Origin: JACOMS01 sp051252005
Lineage (GTDB): Bacteria > Pseudomonadota > Alphaproteobacteria > Caulobacterales > Maricaulaceae
DNA: 64,000 bases
Assembly (NCBI GenBank): GCA_051252005.1
Contig: JBPOEZ010000001.1
Location: 62,001-126,000, forward strand
Direction of reading: 5' to 3'
The position numbers were made by a program, and so were the translations under genes. Positions 25,659-33,872 of this stretch are shown here, one piece after another. Within the stretch, counting starts at the first letter, position 1, and each line of letters opens with the position of its first letter. The notes beneath the pieces are model-generated. The model ran no database searches. It had not been told where the DNA came from and saw only the letters and a program-made list of their open reading frames with translations.

Positions 25659-26548
25659 TATTCTGATTTTGTAATTTCGACCACGTGCGGGTACGGAATG
25701 GAAATTCCGCCTTTATCAAAGGCTTCTTTGACAGCTTTAAGCATGTCGAATCGAACGTCCCAATAATCGGCTGCTTTACACCAGACGCGGAGTTGAATGT
25801 CGACGGAGCTGTCATTGAGGCATGACACCTTCGCCCATGGCGGGTTCGGAGTTTTGATAATGCGGTCATCTTTGGCTGCGGTTGACGTGATGATTTTAAT
25901 CGCCTTGTTGATGTCGTCGCCGTAATCAATGCCGAAATCTATATCAACGCGCCGCTCGCCCATTGTTGTTAGGTTCTTGATGTTGCCCCCGCGCACCTCG
26001 CCGTTAGAGACGATAATTTTGATATTATCGAGCGTTCGTAACGTCGTGGCGAAAATGCTGAGATCCTCAACTGTGCCCTCTTCGCCAGCGACTTCTACAT
26101 AATCGCCAATTTGATAGGGCCGCAGAATTATCAAGAGAAGTCCAGCGGCGACATTGCTCATAGAGCCTTGTAGGGCTAACCCAATGGCGAGAGTCATAGC
26201 GGCGAAGATACCTAATATGGACGCGACATTGGCGCCTAAAATCGTCACCGCTAAGAGGAGCGCGCCAATTAAAATTACATAACGTACGCTGGCGGAGAAA
26301 AAGGATCCGAGAGTTGTGTCTATTTTCTCATTCTTCGTTGTCCATTTTAGCATCGCCGTCGATACGCGGCGGGCGATCTTAACCCCGATCCAGAGAACGA
26401 GCAGGGCGGCTAACACGCGCGGAGCGAAGGTAATTAAATTGTCGAGCGCAGATTGGCCGTAATAGACAGCGGCTTCGTTCATCCAAGTGACTGTGGGCTC
26501 AAAGGCAGGTGCGTTTTCCAGCGGTGCGGTTTGTGTTTCCGTGGCCAT
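25658..26548 (-). CDS. MscS family mechanosensitive ion channel
   Basis: 296 aa. Three N-terminal membrane segments lead to the pore helix 'AAMTLAIGLALQGSMSNVAAGLLLIILRPYQIGDYVEVAGEEGTVEDL', the MscS signature. The beta domain and C-terminal cage follow and the end 'EAFDKGGISIPYPH' is standard. It opens under membrane tension to release osmolytes. Second gene of a tandem pair of related channels, 1 bp apart. Confidence 0.96.
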   Translation of the reverse strand: MATETQTAPLENAPAFEPTVTWMNEAAVYYGQSALDNLITFAPRVLAALLVLWIGVKIARRVSTAMLKWTTKNEKIDTTLGSFFSASVRYVILIGALLLAVTILGANVASILGIFAAMTLAIGLALQGSMSNVAAGLLLIILRPYQIGDYVEVAGEEGTVEDLSIFATTLRTLDNIKIIVSNGEVRGGNIKNLTTMGERRVDIDFGIDYGDDINKAIKIITSTAAKDDRIIKTPNPPWAKVSCLNDSSVDIQLRVWCKAADYWDVRFDMLKAVKEAFDKGGISIPYPHVVEITKSE

Positions 26549-26549
26549 C

Positions 26550-27380
26550 TTAACCTGCCTTCATTGGGATAATCATGTTGTGTTCGTAAGGAATGTCGAT
26601 TCCGGCGCTGTCCAAAGCGGCTTTGATGCGTTGCCCCATATCCATTTTAATGCCGCGATAATCATCTGCGTCGCACCAAAGGCGGAGTTGAATATTAACC
26701 GCCGAATCGCCAAGGCCTGTGACTTTCGCCCAAGGCGCAGGCTCTGATTTAATTCGGTCGTCGCCATTCGCAGTGCTAAGGATTGCAGCGATGGCTTCGT
26801 CCAAATCTGCGCCGTAACCCACGCCGCAATCAATATCGAGACGGCGATCTTCGAAGGCGTAATAATTTTTAATCGTTCCGCCAAAGGCTCGGCCGTTCCC
26901 GACGGTAATCTCTATATTGTCGCGGGTGATCATCTTTGTTGAAAATGTGCCTAAGTTTGTGACGACGCCTTGGATGCCGCCAATTTCGACTTCTTCGCCG
27001 ACTTTATAGGGGCGGAAGAAGGCGAGCATGATGCCGGATGCAAAGTCGCCTAAGCTTTCTTGCAGGGCAAACCCTAGTGCAATAACGAGTGCGGCGACGA
27101 TTGTTGCGAGAAAGGCAAGGTTGATGTTCATGGCGGCAAGCGAGGCAATCAAGACGGCAACTGTACCGCCTATAAGAACAAAAGAGCCAAAGAACCTAGC
27201 CAAGGTTTCGTCGACATTGGGAACGCGCTGTGAGGCTTTGACCGTAATGCCTGAGAGACGTCGGACAACCGCTCGCCCGACAAAGTAAATGACTAAGGCG
27301 AGAAAAATACTCGGCGCATACTGAATGAATAAATTGGGAAGAAGTCTAACCTTCTCAATAATAAGACTAATAATATCCAT
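26550..27380 (-). CDS. MscS family mechanosensitive ion channel
   Basis: 276 aa, paralogue of the following gene. 'AALVIALGFALQESLGDFASGIMLAFFRPYKVGEEVEIGGIQGVVTNLGTF' is the pore helix and beta-domain entry. The C terminus 'KAALDSAGIDIPYEH' matches the family. The tandem arrangement suggests gene duplication or heteromeric channels. Its upstream gap to the porin gene (27381-27658) carries a Pho-box-like array read in the other direction. Confidence 0.96.
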   Translation of the reverse strand: MDIISLIIEKVRLLPNLFIQYAPSIFLALVIYFVGRAVVRRLSGITVKASQRVPNVDETLARFFGSFVLIGGTVAVLIASLAAMNINLAFLATIVAALVIALGFALQESLGDFASGIMLAFFRPYKVGEEVEIGGIQGVVTNLGTFSTKMITRDNIEITVGNGRAFGGTIKNYYAFEDRRLDIDCGVGYGADLDEAIAAILSTANGDDRIKSEPAPWAKVTGLGDSAVNIQLRLWCDADDYRGIKMDMGQRIKAALDSAGIDIPYEHNMIIPMKAG

Positions 27381-27539
27381 CGTACCCTCTCTACAATTCG
27401 ATCTCTATAGAGGGAGAAGCGGCTATCGGAAAGAGATTTGCTCTAAAAATAACATCATAGAGAGAAATGTACTTTGTTTGTGTGAAATCAACATCTGCGC
27501 GATGAGAAAATGTCGGATATGCGAAGACGTTGAACTTCA

Positions 27540-27584
27540 GTTTCATAAAAGTGTCATAAAATTTGTAAAAATATGTCATATTAG
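27540..27584 (+). promoter_or_regulatory. Pho-box-like array of 11-bp repeats
   Basis: Four successive 11-bp units run from 27541: TTTCATAAAAG, TGTCATAAAAT, TTGTAAAAATA and TGTCATATTAG. Units 1, 2 and 4 contain the TGTCAT half-site with A/T-rich 4-5 bp spacers, the pattern bound by PhoB dimers (CTGTCAT repeats every 11 bp). It lies 75-119 bp before the start of an OprP-like porin that precedes a Pit phosphate transporter, which fits phosphate starvation control. Confidence 0.75.
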
Positions 27585-27658
27585 ATCTGCATATCGCTCT
27601 GATACGCGGCATGACTTATCTTAGAGTTACATGTGCGTATAAACCTAGAGGTTAGGTC

Positions 27659-28792
27659 ATGATAAATTTTCAAATAAGCGGCGCTAGCGTGCTTGCGTCG
27701 GCTTTGGCTGTTTTAGCCTTGTCAGCCCCGTCATTTGCGTCTGAGCTTACAGCTGAGCTCGGCGGACGCGTTCAAATTGATTACACCAATGCGGACATTG
27801 ATACGCCAGATAGCAGTATCAATGACACAGAACTACGCCGCGCTCGGCTACATGTAATAGGAGCCTACGGTAGTTCGGTTAAGTATAAGATCGAACTTAA
27901 CAAAGCGTCTGGCAGTTCGGTTAATGTTGAAGATGCTTATCTTCAATTCACCCCAGAAGGATCAAGATTTAAGATCAAGGCCGGGCAGTTCAAAACACAT
28001 AACTCTTTGGATGAGCAAACGTCCTCCCGCTTTATTTCCACTTTGGAACGCGCAGCCTTTACGGACGCCTTTGCGTTTGACCGCCGCGTTGGTCTTTCGG
28101 TCGGGACGTCTGGCGATAATTACACATTCGATGCGGGCGTATTCACAACGAACCTAGAAGAAAATGGCGGTACGGATGAAGGGCATGCTGTTTCCGCGCG
28201 TGGTACATTTAACCCCATTAAAACTGATGATATGCTTGTTCACTTAGGCGCGTCTTGGCGTTACCGCTCAAAGGGCGACACAGCTTCCGAGCTACGGTAT
28301 CGCCAACGGCCCTACACACATGTTGCGCCCAGCCGGATTATTGATACAGGCCGTTTTGCCAAAAGTGATAATTTTCTCGGCGTAGAAGCCGCTGTGATCG
28401 CGGGTCAGTTCTGGGCTGCAGGCGAATACGGCCTTCTTGGTGCAAATGGTAACGGCGCAAACTCTAATGCTGATTTTGGCGGTTTTTACGGAGAAGCTGG
28501 CGTGTTCTTCGGCGGAGCTCGAACGTATAAGGGCGGGAAATTTAATCGCCCGAAAGTAGACAAACCTCTCGGCGAAGGTGGCTACGGCGCGCTGGCACTT
28601 GTTGCCCGCTATGACCAGATTGACCTGCAAGACGGGGTCTATATCGGAGAGCTTGATACCATGATTATTGGCGCAGATTGGTATCCGATAAAATATACTC
28701 GGATAGGGCTTAACTATTTCGATTCTGATGCGACAAACGGAACGGCTGATAAAGGCCGCGGTTTTACTGCGCGTTTGCAATTTGATTTTTAA
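27659..28792 (+). CDS. OprP/OprO-like phosphate-selective porin
   Basis: 377 aa. Signal peptide of about 28 residues ending 'SAPSFASEL', then beta-strand-rich sequence with 'ELTAELGGRVQIDYTNADID' and 'DTELRRARLHVIGAYGSSVKYKIELNKASG', the usual OprP/OprO start, and a C-terminal 'GFTARLQFDF' ending in Phe as needed for outer-membrane insertion. Trimeric channels for phosphate or pyrophosphate in the family. The upstream Pho-box array and the downstream Pit gene support phosphate uptake. Confidence 0.92.
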   Translation: MINFQISGASVLASALAVLALSAPSFASELTAELGGRVQIDYTNADIDTPDSSINDTELRRARLHVIGAYGSSVKYKIELNKASGSSVNVEDAYLQFTPEGSRFKIKAGQFKTHNSLDEQTSSRFISTLERAAFTDAFAFDRRVGLSVGTSGDNYTFDAGVFTTNLEENGGTDEGHAVSARGTFNPIKTDDMLVHLGASWRYRSKGDTASELRYRQRPYTHVAPSRIIDTGRFAKSDNFLGVEAAVIAGQFWAAGEYGLLGANGNGANSNADFGGFYGEAGVFFGGARTYKGGKFNRPKVDKPLGEGGYGALALVARYDQIDLQDGVYIGELDTMIIGADWYPIKYTRIGLNYFDSDATNGTADKGRGFTARLQFDF

Positions 28793-28960
28793 GTTTTGGT
28801 TCTAAGACGTCCTTCCTTTCCTTGAGGCCATGGTTAACCTCCAAAGTTTGTTCTGCGGGGTTTTGCTATTGATATTATTGTGGACGAAATCACTTTCTTG
28901 CTGTTCTCTGGCGCTTGAAAGGTTTAACGTCCCCAAAATTCTACGGACGAGGTGAACCGC

Positions 28961-30535
28961 GTGACAAACCAAACGATTATCCAGCCAGCTGCCGTTGAAG
29001 GCGGGAAGTATGGCATGTGGGTACGCCTGTTTATGGCTTTAGCCTTCCTTGCGGCTATTCATATGTATGTGACGGGTCCTGTAGCGGGCGGAATAGCCGA
29101 TCCAACAGGGCGTATTTTTCTTGTTATTGCTGCTATCGTCGGCGGCTATATGGCCATGAATATTGGCGCGAATGACGTTGCTAATAACGTAGGCCCCGCT
29201 GTGGGTTCGGGCGCTCTCACGCTTACGGGCGCCATTATTGTTGCGTTGATTTTTGAAAGCGCGGGTGCGCTTATCGCCGGGGGCGACGTCGTCGATACGA
29301 TTAAAAAAGGCATTATAGACCCTGCTCTCATCCCAGACTCGCAGACATTTGTTTGGGCAATGCTCGCAGCGCTTTTGGCGGCGGCGGTTTGGCTGAATAT
29401 GGCAACGGCCATTGGTGCACCTGTCTCTACAACCCATTCCATCGTTGGCGGCGTTCTTGGCGCGGGTATCGCAGCGGGCGGCTGGGCTATTGCGGATTGG
29501 GACAAAGTTCAACAAATTGTCGCAAGCTGGATCATATCTCCGGCCATGGGCGGTTTGATCGCGGCCTTATTCTTATATGCAATCAAACATTCTATAATTG
29601 ATAAAAAGGACAAAATTAAAGCGGCGCGAAACCGCGTCCCGCTTCTGCTCGGGATTATGGCTTGGGCTTTTACGACTTACATTATTCTTAAAGGCATTAA
29701 AAAGCTCATCAAAATCGAGATGCCCATAGCACTCGCGATTGGTTTCGGCGTAGCCGTTTTGGTGTTTTTCCTTACAAAACCTCTCATCGCAAAGGCGTCG
29801 AAAGAGCTAAATAATAGCTACGAATCTATCGATGGTTTGTTTGTTTTCCCGCTCATCGTTGGTGCGGCCTTCCTAAGTTTTGCGCACGGCGCGAATGATG
29901 TGGCCAACGCCATTGGCCCGCTCGCCGCGATTAACGAGGCTGTACGTGTTGGCGGAATTGCCACCAAAGCCTCTATCCCGCTTTGGGTGATGATGGTCGG
30001 CGCGCTTGGTATTGCTGTCGGTCTGGGGCTTTACGGCCCGAAACTGGTTCGTACTGTTGGGTCGGAGATCACAGAACTTGATAAATTACGCGCGTTTTGT
30101 GTGTCTCTTGCTGCGGCGATTACCGTTATTATTGCTACGCATTTTGGCCTGCCAGTTAGCTCAACTCACATCGCAGTTGGCGCAATCTTTGGCGTGGGCT
30201 TTCTGCGCGAAATTCTGACCTACCGCTATAATCAAAGGCTGGATCAAGTCCGCGAATATATGGCGGAAGAGCCAGATCAGATCGCGGCAGAAGCGTTCAT
30301 CGTAGAGTTTGACGAAGCGACTATGCCGGAGAAGAAGCAAATGCTTGCCGAACTTAAAGGCCGCCAGCAGCAAAAAGGGCAGCGCAAGCGCTTAAAGAAA
30401 GCCTACCGCGAAAAATTGGTGCAGCGCTCACTCCTTGTAAAAATCGTCCTTGCATGGATCATCACCGTCCCAGCCTCTGCCATATTTGCGGCCATGATGT
30501 TCTACATGATCAAAGGCTTCATGCTCTCGATTTAG
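28961..30535 (+). CDS. Inorganic phosphate transporter, Pit family
   Basis: 524 aa from GTG at 28961, chosen because GGACGAGG sits at good spacing before it; a GTG 9 bp upstream lies within that site. The duplicated PHO4 signature is clear: 'AMNIGANDVANNVGPAVGSGALTL' in the N-terminal half and 'FAHGANDVANAIGPLAAI' in the C-terminal half, each followed by 'GAPVSTTHSIVGG' or 'GLPVSSTHIAVGA'. About ten membrane segments with a charged loop at 435-480. It moves metal-phosphate with H+ or Na+. 168 bp after the porin, probably co-regulated. No separate Pho box is seen in the gap. Confidence 0.95.
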   Translation: MTNQTIIQPAAVEGGKYGMWVRLFMALAFLAAIHMYVTGPVAGGIADPTGRIFLVIAAIVGGYMAMNIGANDVANNVGPAVGSGALTLTGAIIVALIFESAGALIAGGDVVDTIKKGIIDPALIPDSQTFVWAMLAALLAAAVWLNMATAIGAPVSTTHSIVGGVLGAGIAAGGWAIADWDKVQQIVASWIISPAMGGLIAALFLYAIKHSIIDKKDKIKAARNRVPLLLGIMAWAFTTYIILKGIKKLIKIEMPIALAIGFGVAVLVFFLTKPLIAKASKELNNSYESIDGLFVFPLIVGAAFLSFAHGANDVANAIGPLAAINEAVRVGGIATKASIPLWVMMVGALGIAVGLGLYGPKLVRTVGSEITELDKLRAFCVSLAAAITVIIATHFGLPVSSTHIAVGAIFGVGFLREILTYRYNQRLDQVREYMAEEPDQIAAEAFIVEFDEATMPEKKQMLAELKGRQQQKGQRKRLKKAYREKLVQRSLLVKIVLAWIITVPASAIFAAMMFYMIKGFMLSI

Positions 30536-30573
30536 GGGTAAGTGCTCACAGAGCCGGCGTTTATGTCTTAGCC

Positions 30574-31269
30574 TTAGGGTTTGTTGCCATCAAAAAGATC
30601 GTCATGGATAGACTCAGTCTGGATACCGTCTCCGTTCATGACGCTCGCGCCTATCGGCGATCTTAAAAGTCCAAAGACAGCTTCGAACTCTGCTTTGGAA
30701 TTGATATGGGGGTATTCGCCTTCCGGTTGCGGCACGCCAAGGAACTCACACAAGGGCGCCCAGCCATCTTTGGCTTCAAATACGAGTAAACGATCCGGGC
30801 CAAACGCGGCTTTAAGGCGCGCGCTATGATCGTTAAAGGCATTGATTAGGCCTTCTCTATCGTTGAGATCTCCGCCAATATGGTCGTTTATTGTCGCCTT
30901 AGCCATTCGGCCCCATTTTGTGCCGGATTGAAGGCCTTGCATCGTCTTGCTAAAAATTGTGTCCTGCGTTGACTCGAACCAACGTTCTGCATCGCGAACC
31001 GAGAGGATGATTTTGGCCTCGGGATAGGCGTCTGCAAGTTCTCGCCAATAGTATGACGCGGGGAAATCAACGGTTGCAGCGTAACCCCCAAAAATAGCGT
31101 TCCAATCAGGGTTTCCTGCGGCCGCATCGAGCCAAAGGTCTACATGACCCGCAGTCCCCAAGACTTCACTCATGTGATAACAGGGCGACTCTAGGAGCTT
31201 CTCGAGCGCAACTTTCAACGATGCTGTGCCCGTTCGTCCAAATCCAGCACCAATAACTTTTAATGTCAT
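30574..31269 (-). CDS. Sulfotransferase family protein
   Basis: 231 aa. 'KVIGAGFGRTGTASLKVALEKLL' is the PAPS 5'-phosphosulfate loop, and 'AKIILSVRDAERWFEST' carries the 3'-phosphate Arg/Ser. 'NAIFGGYAATVDFPASYYWREL' matches the group annotated as sulfotransferase in marine alphaproteobacteria and eukaryotic NAD-dependent-epimerase-linked homologues. Acceptor unknown. Convergent with pit; no operon partner. Confidence 0.9.
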   Translation of the reverse strand: MTLKVIGAGFGRTGTASLKVALEKLLESPCYHMSEVLGTAGHVDLWLDAAAGNPDWNAIFGGYAATVDFPASYYWRELADAYPEAKIILSVRDAERWFESTQDTIFSKTMQGLQSGTKWGRMAKATINDHIGGDLNDREGLINAFNDHSARLKAAFGPDRLLVFEAKDGWAPLCEFLGVPQPEGEYPHINSKAEFEAVFGLLRSPIGASVMNGDGIQTESIHDDLFDGNKP

Positions 31270-31333
31270 GTTTAATACTCCCCTTGCAAAACCTTAGAGG
31301 GCAGACATCAGTATGGCAAGCTGAAGAAAGGGC

Positions 31334-32089
31334 CTATCCTTCGGTCAGAGAAAGCACCGGAAACCCATTCACAGGCGGATTGATGCCGAAAACATGCTCG
31401 AACATACCCGTTTCCAAGATTGTATTTGGTGTGGCGTCAGCGAATAATTGACCATTTTGCATAACCCATAATCGGTCTGCGAATTGATGGGCGAGGGCGA
31501 GGTCGTGCAGGGCGGCAATGACGATGCGTCCCGCTTGGACTTCTTGCTTTAAAATATCCATCATGATGAGTTGGTAATAGGGATCGAGCGCGGCGATAGG
31601 CTCGTCGAGCAAAAGTATAGGGGCTTCGACGGCGAGGGCGCGGGCGAGCAGGACGCGGGCCTGTTCTCCGCCGGAAAGCGTATCAAAGGGCCTGTCCATA
31701 AAGTTTTCGACGCGGGCGCGGGTGCAAGCGCGGTCAATGGCGGCCTCGCCGTCGGCACTTATGCGGCCAAGGCGGCCACGGTAAGGTGCGCGGCCGAGCG
31801 CGATAATATCGGACCCTCGCATGCCGGGCACGGCTTCGCGCCGCTGCGCGAGATAGGCAACAGTCCGCGCGCGGGTTAAGACGGGGAGGTCATGCACAGG
31901 CGCGCCGTCCCATAAAACCTGCCCAGACTTGGGCGCGAGCAGTCCGCAGAGGGTTTTGATGAGCGTTGATTTCCCGCTACCGTTTGGGCCGAGCAGGGCA
32001 ATGAACTGCCCGCTGCTGGCCTGAGCTGATATATCATGCAGGATTGTTTTGGATCCATATGCAGCGCTTATAGACTCGACGTGCATCAT
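31334..32089 (-). CDS. btuD: Cobalamin/iron-siderophore ABC transporter ATP-binding protein
   Basis: 251 aa from ATG at 32089, which overlaps the permease stop as ATGA; a longer reading would run deeper into that gene. Walker A GPNGSGKST at 34-42, Q-loop 'AYLAQRREAV', signature 'LSGGEQARVLLARAL', Walker B 'ILLLDEPIAALD' and 'ALHDLALAHQFADR' H-loop. Belongs to the FepC/BtuD class. The operon's cobalamin riboswitch makes vitamin B12 the likely substrate. Confidence 0.93.
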   Translation of the reverse strand: MMHVESISAAYGSKTILHDISAQASSGQFIALLGPNGSGKSTLIKTLCGLLAPKSGQVLWDGAPVHDLPVLTRARTVAYLAQRREAVPGMRGSDIIALGRAPYRGRLGRISADGEAAIDRACTRARVENFMDRPFDTLSGGEQARVLLARALAVEAPILLLDEPIAALDPYYQLIMMDILKQEVQAGRIVIAALHDLALAHQFADRLWVMQNGQLFADATPNTILETGMFEHVFGINPPVNGFPVLSLTEG

Positions 32090-33048
32090 ACCCTTGTCTC
32101 CCGAACGGCTAGCCAAAGGAAGAAGGGAACACCAATAAGCGAAGTCAGAATGCCTAAGTATAGGGTCGTTCCAGGGCCGGACATAAGCCGCGTAGCCGTA
32201 TCGGCGAAAGCGAGGAATCCTGCGCCGCCAAGCGCCGATAGAGGTATAAGCTTTGCGGGATCAGGCCCAAAGAGAAGCCGCAAAATATGCGGAACAAACA
32301 GCCCGATAAAGCTGATTGCGCCTGCGATGGCCACGCCGCTCCCGACGCAAAGCGCAACACCAACAATCAAAAATATTTTGAGTTTACCAAGCGACACGCC
32401 GAGACTAACCGCTGTGTCTTCGCCGAGGCTTAGGGTGCGTAGGTCTCCGCCGATGAGGCATAAGAGAGCGAGTCCAATAAGGGTGAGCGGCGCACATATG
32501 ATAAGTCCGTTCATTTCTGCATTTCGGAGCGAGCCCATGAGCCAGTAAACAATTTCCGAAAGCGCCCACGGATTAGGCGCGAAATTCATCAAAAGCCCTG
32601 TGAGCGCGGTCGCTAATGCGCCGACGCCGACGCCTGCAAGGATAAGTGTCGAAGCGCTTTTCCGCACGCCCGTCAGCGCTAAAATGAGAATAGCGCCGGC
32701 CGCCGCCCCTAAAAGAGACGCTAGCGGAACCCATGCCGCATAGCCAAAGTAGAGCGCAACAACTGCGCCCATGGCCGCGCACGCCGAGAAGCCAAGAATG
32801 CCGGGAGCGGCGAGGGGATTACGAGTATAGCCTTGAAGCGCCGCGCCAGACGCACCGAGACCTGCGCCGATAAACCCGGCCAGAAGCGCACGCGGCAAAC
32901 GCAGCTCGCGCACGATCATAATATCTATCTCGCGCCCATGTCCAAAAAGCGCCGCAATAACTGCGCCTGCGTCAAGGGAGGCTGCCCCGACAAAAAGAGA
33001 GGTGGACAGGGCGAAAATAGCGAACAGGATAAGCGCGATGAGTTTCAT
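32086..33048 (-). CDS. btuC: FecCD/BtuC family ABC transporter permease
   Basis: 320 aa with about nine or ten membrane segments. 'RLPRALLAGFIGAGLGASGAALQGYTRNPLAAPGILG' is the FecCD/BtuC hallmark, and 'GAISFIGLFVPHILRLLFGPD' is the coupling-helix region near the C terminus. Shares one base with the binding-protein gene upstream and overlaps btuD downstream as ATGA. Together they would import cobalamin across the inner membrane. Confidence 0.94.
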   Translation of the reverse strand: MKLIALILFAIFALSTSLFVGAASLDAGAVIAALFGHGREIDIMIVRELRLPRALLAGFIGAGLGASGAALQGYTRNPLAAPGILGFSACAAMGAVVALYFGYAAWVPLASLLGAAAGAILILALTGVRKSASTLILAGVGVGALATALTGLLMNFAPNPWALSEIVYWLMGSLRNAEMNGLIICAPLTLIGLALLCLIGGDLRTLSLGEDTAVSLGVSLGKLKIFLIVGVALCVGSGVAIAGAISFIGLFVPHILRLLFGPDPAKLIPLSALGGAGFLAFADTATRLMSGPGTTLYLGILTSLIGVPFFLWLAVRETRV

Positions 33049-33872
33049 TATAGAGTGTCCAATCCGTCAGCAATTAATTCTGCGGCCTCGATCAAGCCCG
33101 GTCCGGCGCATGGCCAAAGCGCGCCCGGAATATCGATACGCGGGCGTGCTGCAATGTACCGCGCCATGATGTTGTGGCGAACGCCCTTGGCCTGAACGCT
33201 TTCATAACCCTGCTCAAAAAATGACGTCAAAATCATATCCGGCTCAAGGCTTAAAAGGAACTCAGGATCGGGCGTTTGCCAGCCGGGCGTTTCGAATATG
33301 TTGATAGCGCCTGCGGCCTTTATCGCGGCGTCGATAAATGTACCTGGCCCCGCCGTTCCGCCTGATCTGGATATATAGAGAATTCGCGGTTTTTCCTGCC
33401 GCGCTTCGGCGCGGGCTTTGAGGTCTTCGAGGCGGCTCTTCACATTTTGATTAAACGTTTGGGAAGCGGAAGTCTGCTGCGCGGCGACCCCAAGCCCGCT
33501 GATATTTAACATTACCGTGTCAAAGTCTTCCCCCCATGTAAGGGAGTAAGTCTTTACGTCTGTTTGCTCTAAGAACTTGGCAGCGCTCATACCTTCGCCG
33601 GGGCCAAAAAGGATAAGGTCAGCTTTCGTCGAGGCCAACTTTTCCGGACTGTCCCACATTTGCGGCAGGGCTTTCAGAGCGTTCGGCGCGCGTGACAGAG
33701 CATCCCGTGATTGCCATGACAGAGCTGCAGCTTGCTGCGGGGCAAGCGCCAGTAGATAGCTGTCCCCGCAAAGCGACGTACTCGCAATGCGGGGGGCTGT
33801 GTGTGATTGGGCTAAGGCGCTAGTCGAAACGAGCGCGCAAGCCAGCATAAATGCCGCGGCCTTGCGAAGCAT
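33048..33872 (-). CDS. btuF: Cobalamin ABC transporter substrate-binding protein
   Basis: 274 aa with a signal peptide ending 'SALAQS' (about residue 22). 'RIASTSLCGDSYLLALAP' and 'DLILFGPGEGMSAAKFLEQ' fit the TroA/BtuF two-lobe fold with a long joining helix. The start overlaps the TonB receptor gene by 53 bp, more than usual; an ATG at 33848 would shorten the overlap but also the signal. Substrate inferred from the B12 riboswitch of the operon. Confidence 0.88.
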   Translation of the reverse strand: MLRKAAAFMLACALVSTSALAQSHTAPRIASTSLCGDSYLLALAPQQAAALSWQSRDALSRAPNALKALPQMWDSPEKLASTKADLILFGPGEGMSAAKFLEQTDVKTYSLTWGEDFDTVMLNISGLGVAAQQTSASQTFNQNVKSRLEDLKARAEARQEKPRILYISRSGGTAGPGTFIDAAIKAAGAINIFETPGWQTPDPEFLLSLEPDMILTSFFEQGYESVQAKGVRHNIMARYIAARPRIDIPGALWPCAGPGLIEAAELIADGLDTL

